Below are positions 6,248 to 8,170 of a stretch of 8,170 nucleotides of DNA, piece after piece. The notes beneath the pieces were generated by a model, which saw only the letters and a program-made list of their open reading frames with translations, did not search any database and was not told the DNA's origin. Made by a program: the position numbers and the translations under genes. This DNA is from Anaerolineaceae bacterium (GTDB lineage Bacteria; Chloroflexota; Anaerolineae; Anaerolineales; Anaerolineaceae): the NCBI GenBank assembly GCA_030620065.1, contig JAUXFJ010000061.1, positions 1 through 8,170 of the forward strand, in the 5' to 3' direction. Every line of letters starts with the position of its first letter. Positions within the stretch are counted from its first letter, which is position 1.

Positions 6248-8170
6248 ATGACCATGAAATGGATCTATCCTCCCCCCCTCACACTGCCTGAAGATTTTCA
6301 AAAGATGATTGGCGGTCATCCTTTGATTGCCGAAACGATATTTAAACGCGGCATCAAGACCCCTGACCAAATCCAAAGCTTTCTGGATCCAAATTTCTAC
6401 ACACCCAGTTCTGCTTTTGAGTTTCAGGATATGCAAAAAGCTGTTGATATCCTGGGTCAAGCCTTAACATCCGGTTTGCCAATTTGCGTCTGGGGTGATT
6501 TTGATGTTGATGGGCAAACTTCGACAACACTTCTCGTCTCTGCTCTGCGTCAAATGAAAGCAAATGTCACCTTTCATATCCCCGTCCGCGCATACGAATC
6601 TCACGGAATTAACCTCCCTGTACTCAAAAAGCTGATCGCTGCCGGTGCGAAACTTCTATTAACCTGTGATACAGGTATTACCGCGCACGAAGCAATTGAT
6701 TATGCCCGCACCAAAGGGCTAAAAGTCATCGTTACTGACCATCATAAACTCCCTGACCAATTACCACATGCCGATGCGATCATTAACCCAAATTTCTTCT
6801 CTAACGATCACCCACTGGCAGCCCTGCCTGGTGTAGGTGTGGCTTATAAATTCATTGAAGCCCTCAATGAGGTTCAAGGGACGAACCTGGATACTGACCA
6901 ATATCTGGATCTGGTCGCATTAGGTATTGTTGCTGACGTAGCCCTTCTTCAAGGAGATAACCGCTATCTGCTGCAAAAGGGTTTAAAACACTTACAAAAT
7001 TCAAATCGCCTGGGTTTACTGAAATTGATTGAGAAAGCTGGAGTAAAACAAGAGAATATTGATGAAGAGCTTATTGGTTTTCAGATCGCACCCCGCCTGA
7101 ACGCCATCGGACGATTGAGCGATGCAAACCCTATTGTTGAATTATTACTAACTTCAGACGAGGGGCGTGCTGAAATCATAGCGACACAAACCGAAGGCCT
7201 GAATCAACGTCGCAAATTACTCACCCGGCAGGTCTTACAAGCTGCGTTAAAACAATTGGAGAATGATCCCGAAATTCGCAGATCTCCAATGATCATCCTT
7301 TATCATCCTCAATGGCCTGCAGGCATTATTGGCCTTGTAGCAAGCCAACTGGTTGAAAAATACAACAAACCGGCTATTCTGCTTACTGGAGAAGATGATT
7401 CAGTACGTGGTTCTGCAAGATCCATCGAGGGTTTGGATATCACGAATATCATTGCCTCACAATCGTCCCTTTTATCAAACTACGGCGGACATGCTATGGC
7501 TGCGGGTCTATCTTTACCAATCAAAAATCTGCCAGCCTTCCGTAGAGCAGCCGGACACGCCGTTGCTGAGCAACTTCGACAAACCGAACAAGCGCCCTCG
7601 CTTGAAATATCGGCAAATTTAGACCTTTCCGATATTTCCTTACCATTCATTGAAGATATTAAGCGTTTAGCCCCCTTTGGACCCGGTAACCCTCCCTTAA
7701 ATTTCCTGGCGACCAACCTCGTCATCGAGTCAGATAGAAAGGTGGGGCGAAACCAAGAACACCGCCAGGTACTTGTTGCTAATGAACAAGGCATCACGCA
7801 AAAGGTCATCTGGTGGAACGCAGGCGACGAACCACTTCCGACAGGCAAATTCGATTTGGCTTACCGCCTCACTATAAATGATTACCGCGGCCAGCGCCAA
7901 GTAAGCCTTGTCTGGACCGACTCTCATGCTCTGAAAGTAATGGAAGTAAAACAACCTGCCATAATAATTATCGACCATCGGCGAGATTCGCAGCCCGAGC
8001 TGGTTTTAAAAACAATCTTAAACGATACTCCACAAGCATTGATCTGGGCAGAAAATCAGCCGCCGAGGAACAAACCATATTGCGATAGAACAAAACTATC
8101 CGGTGCTGATGTGCTGATAATTTGGAATATACCACCTGCTCAAAAAGTTTTATCCAACATCATTGAAACA
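6248..8170 (+). CDS. recJ: Single-stranded-DNA-specific exonuclease RecJ, partial at 3' end
   Basis: This open frame of 641 codons runs off the window end without a stop. RecJ degrades single-stranded DNA 5'-3' in RecF-pathway recombination and mismatch and base-excision repair. The DHH phosphoesterase motifs are present: GDFDVDGQTS (D84, D86, D88), CDTG (D141), the DHH signature D164-H165-H166, and GIVADVALLQGDNR (D230). The DHHA1 domain shows GIIGLVASQLVEKY, VRGSARS and YGGHAMAAG (412-420). An OB-fold segment with LAPFGPGN follows and reaches about residue 559. After it, at least 82 more residues (PAIIIIDHRR, ADVLIIWNIPP) form an extra C-terminal domain like that of long RecJ proteins of about 750-800 aa. 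No Shine-Dalgarno sequence is visible, so translation probably depends on re-initiation after the nuclease stop 6 bp upstream. An ATG two codons downstream (6254) is an equally possible start. Confidence 0.95.
   Translation, partial: MTMKWIYPPPLTLPEDFQKMIGGHPLIAETIFKRGIKTPDQIQSFLDPNFYTPSSAFEFQDMQKAVDILGQALTSGLPICVWGDFDVDGQTSTTLLVSALRQMKANVTFHIPVRAYESHGINLPVLKKLIAAGAKLLLTCDTGITAHEAIDYARTKGLKVIVTDHHKLPDQLPHADAIINPNFFSNDHPLAALPGVGVAYKFIEALNEVQGTNLDTDQYLDLVALGIVADVALLQGDNRYLLQKGLKHLQNSNRLGLLKLIEKAGVKQENIDEELIGFQIAPRLNAIGRLSDANPIVELLLTSDEGRAEIIATQTEGLNQRRKLLTRQVLQAALKQLENDPEIRRSPMIILYHPQWPAGIIGLVASQLVEKYNKPAILLTGEDDSVRGSARSIEGLDITNIIASQSSLLSNYGGHAMAAGLSLPIKNLPAFRRAAGHAVAEQLRQTEQAPSLEISANLDLSDISLPFIEDIKRLAPFGPGNPPLNFLATNLVIESDRKVGRNQEHRQVLVANEQGITQKVIWWNAGDEPLPTGKFDLAYRLTINDYRGQRQVSLVWTDSHALKVMEVKQPAIIIIDHRRDSQPELVLKTILNDTPQALIWAENQPPRNKPYCDRTKLSGADVLIIWNIPPAQKVLSNIIET

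Larger units (their letters stand above)
1052..8170 (+). other. Probable four-gene repair operon (AddB-like, UvrD/AddA-like, Fe-S nuclease, RecJ)
   Basis: All four plus-strand genes are contiguous, with an 11-bp overlap, a 4-bp ATGA overlap and a 6-bp gap. There is no internal space for a promoter or a hairpin-T-tract terminator between them. The only plausible promoter visible is upstream at 1040-1045. The arrangement implies one mRNA and roughly stoichiometric production of the helicase, nuclease and exonuclease proteins. The 3' end of the operon lies beyond the window. Confidence 0.75.

Noticed and set aside
7480..7848. Minus-strand open frame of 122 codons, the longest antisense frame
   Set aside because: It lies wholly within recJ, whose plus-strand frame is conserved at motif level (YGGHAMAAG through the OB fold). 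The antisense product is Ser/Arg/Cys-rich without a domain.
1..8170. tRNA, rRNA, insertion sequence, direct-repeat array or attachment site
   Set aside because: No cloverleaf sequence, transposase frame, regular repeats or long duplicated ends were seen on reading. Coding genes fill the window apart from about 120 bp.

Overview
The window shows one bacterial locus made of two divergent transcription units. There are no RNA genes, insertion sequences, CRISPR repeats or phage genes. Base composition looks balanced by eye (not counted). Shine-Dalgarno signals are mostly weak. The mix of an ADP-forming acyl-CoA synthetase with a four-gene recombination-repair cluster would fit an anaerobic or thermophile-related bacterium such as a Chloroflexota (Anaerolineae) member. 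That assignment is a low-confidence inference from gene style, not from a marker gene.

Layout. Positions 1-932 (minus strand) carry the N-terminal 310 codons of an ADP-forming acetate/acyl-CoA ligase, cut by the window edge. Positions 933-1051 are a compact divergent promoter region. In it, two TATAAT boxes on opposite strands lie inside a perfect 11-bp inverted repeat. From 1052 to the end of the window, four plus-strand genes are packed head to tail, with overlaps of 11 bp and 4 bp and then a 6-bp gap: a degenerate UvrD/AddB-like helicase-fold protein (705 aa), a complete UvrD/AddA-like superfamily 1 helicase (749 aa), a PD-(D/E)XK nuclease with a four-cysteine iron-sulphur signature (278 aa), and the single-strand exonuclease RecJ (641 codons present, open at the window end).

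How the genes may work together. In AddAB, AdnAB and RecBCD, helicase and nuclease modules are fused in large subunits. Here the same parts (an ATP-binding but motif-degenerate AddB-like arm, an intact AddA-like motor, and an AddB-type Fe-S nuclease) are separate, translationally coupled polypeptides. The simplest reading is a three-subunit, AddAB-like machine for processing double-strand breaks, co-expressed with RecJ, which trims 5' ends for RecA loading. The nuclease ends in an acidic peptide with a terminal Ile-x-Phe that resembles the SSB C-terminal tip, a known docking signal for RecJ-class enzymes. The division of labour, the assembly and the SSB-like tail are inferences; the domain motifs and gene overlaps are seen directly.
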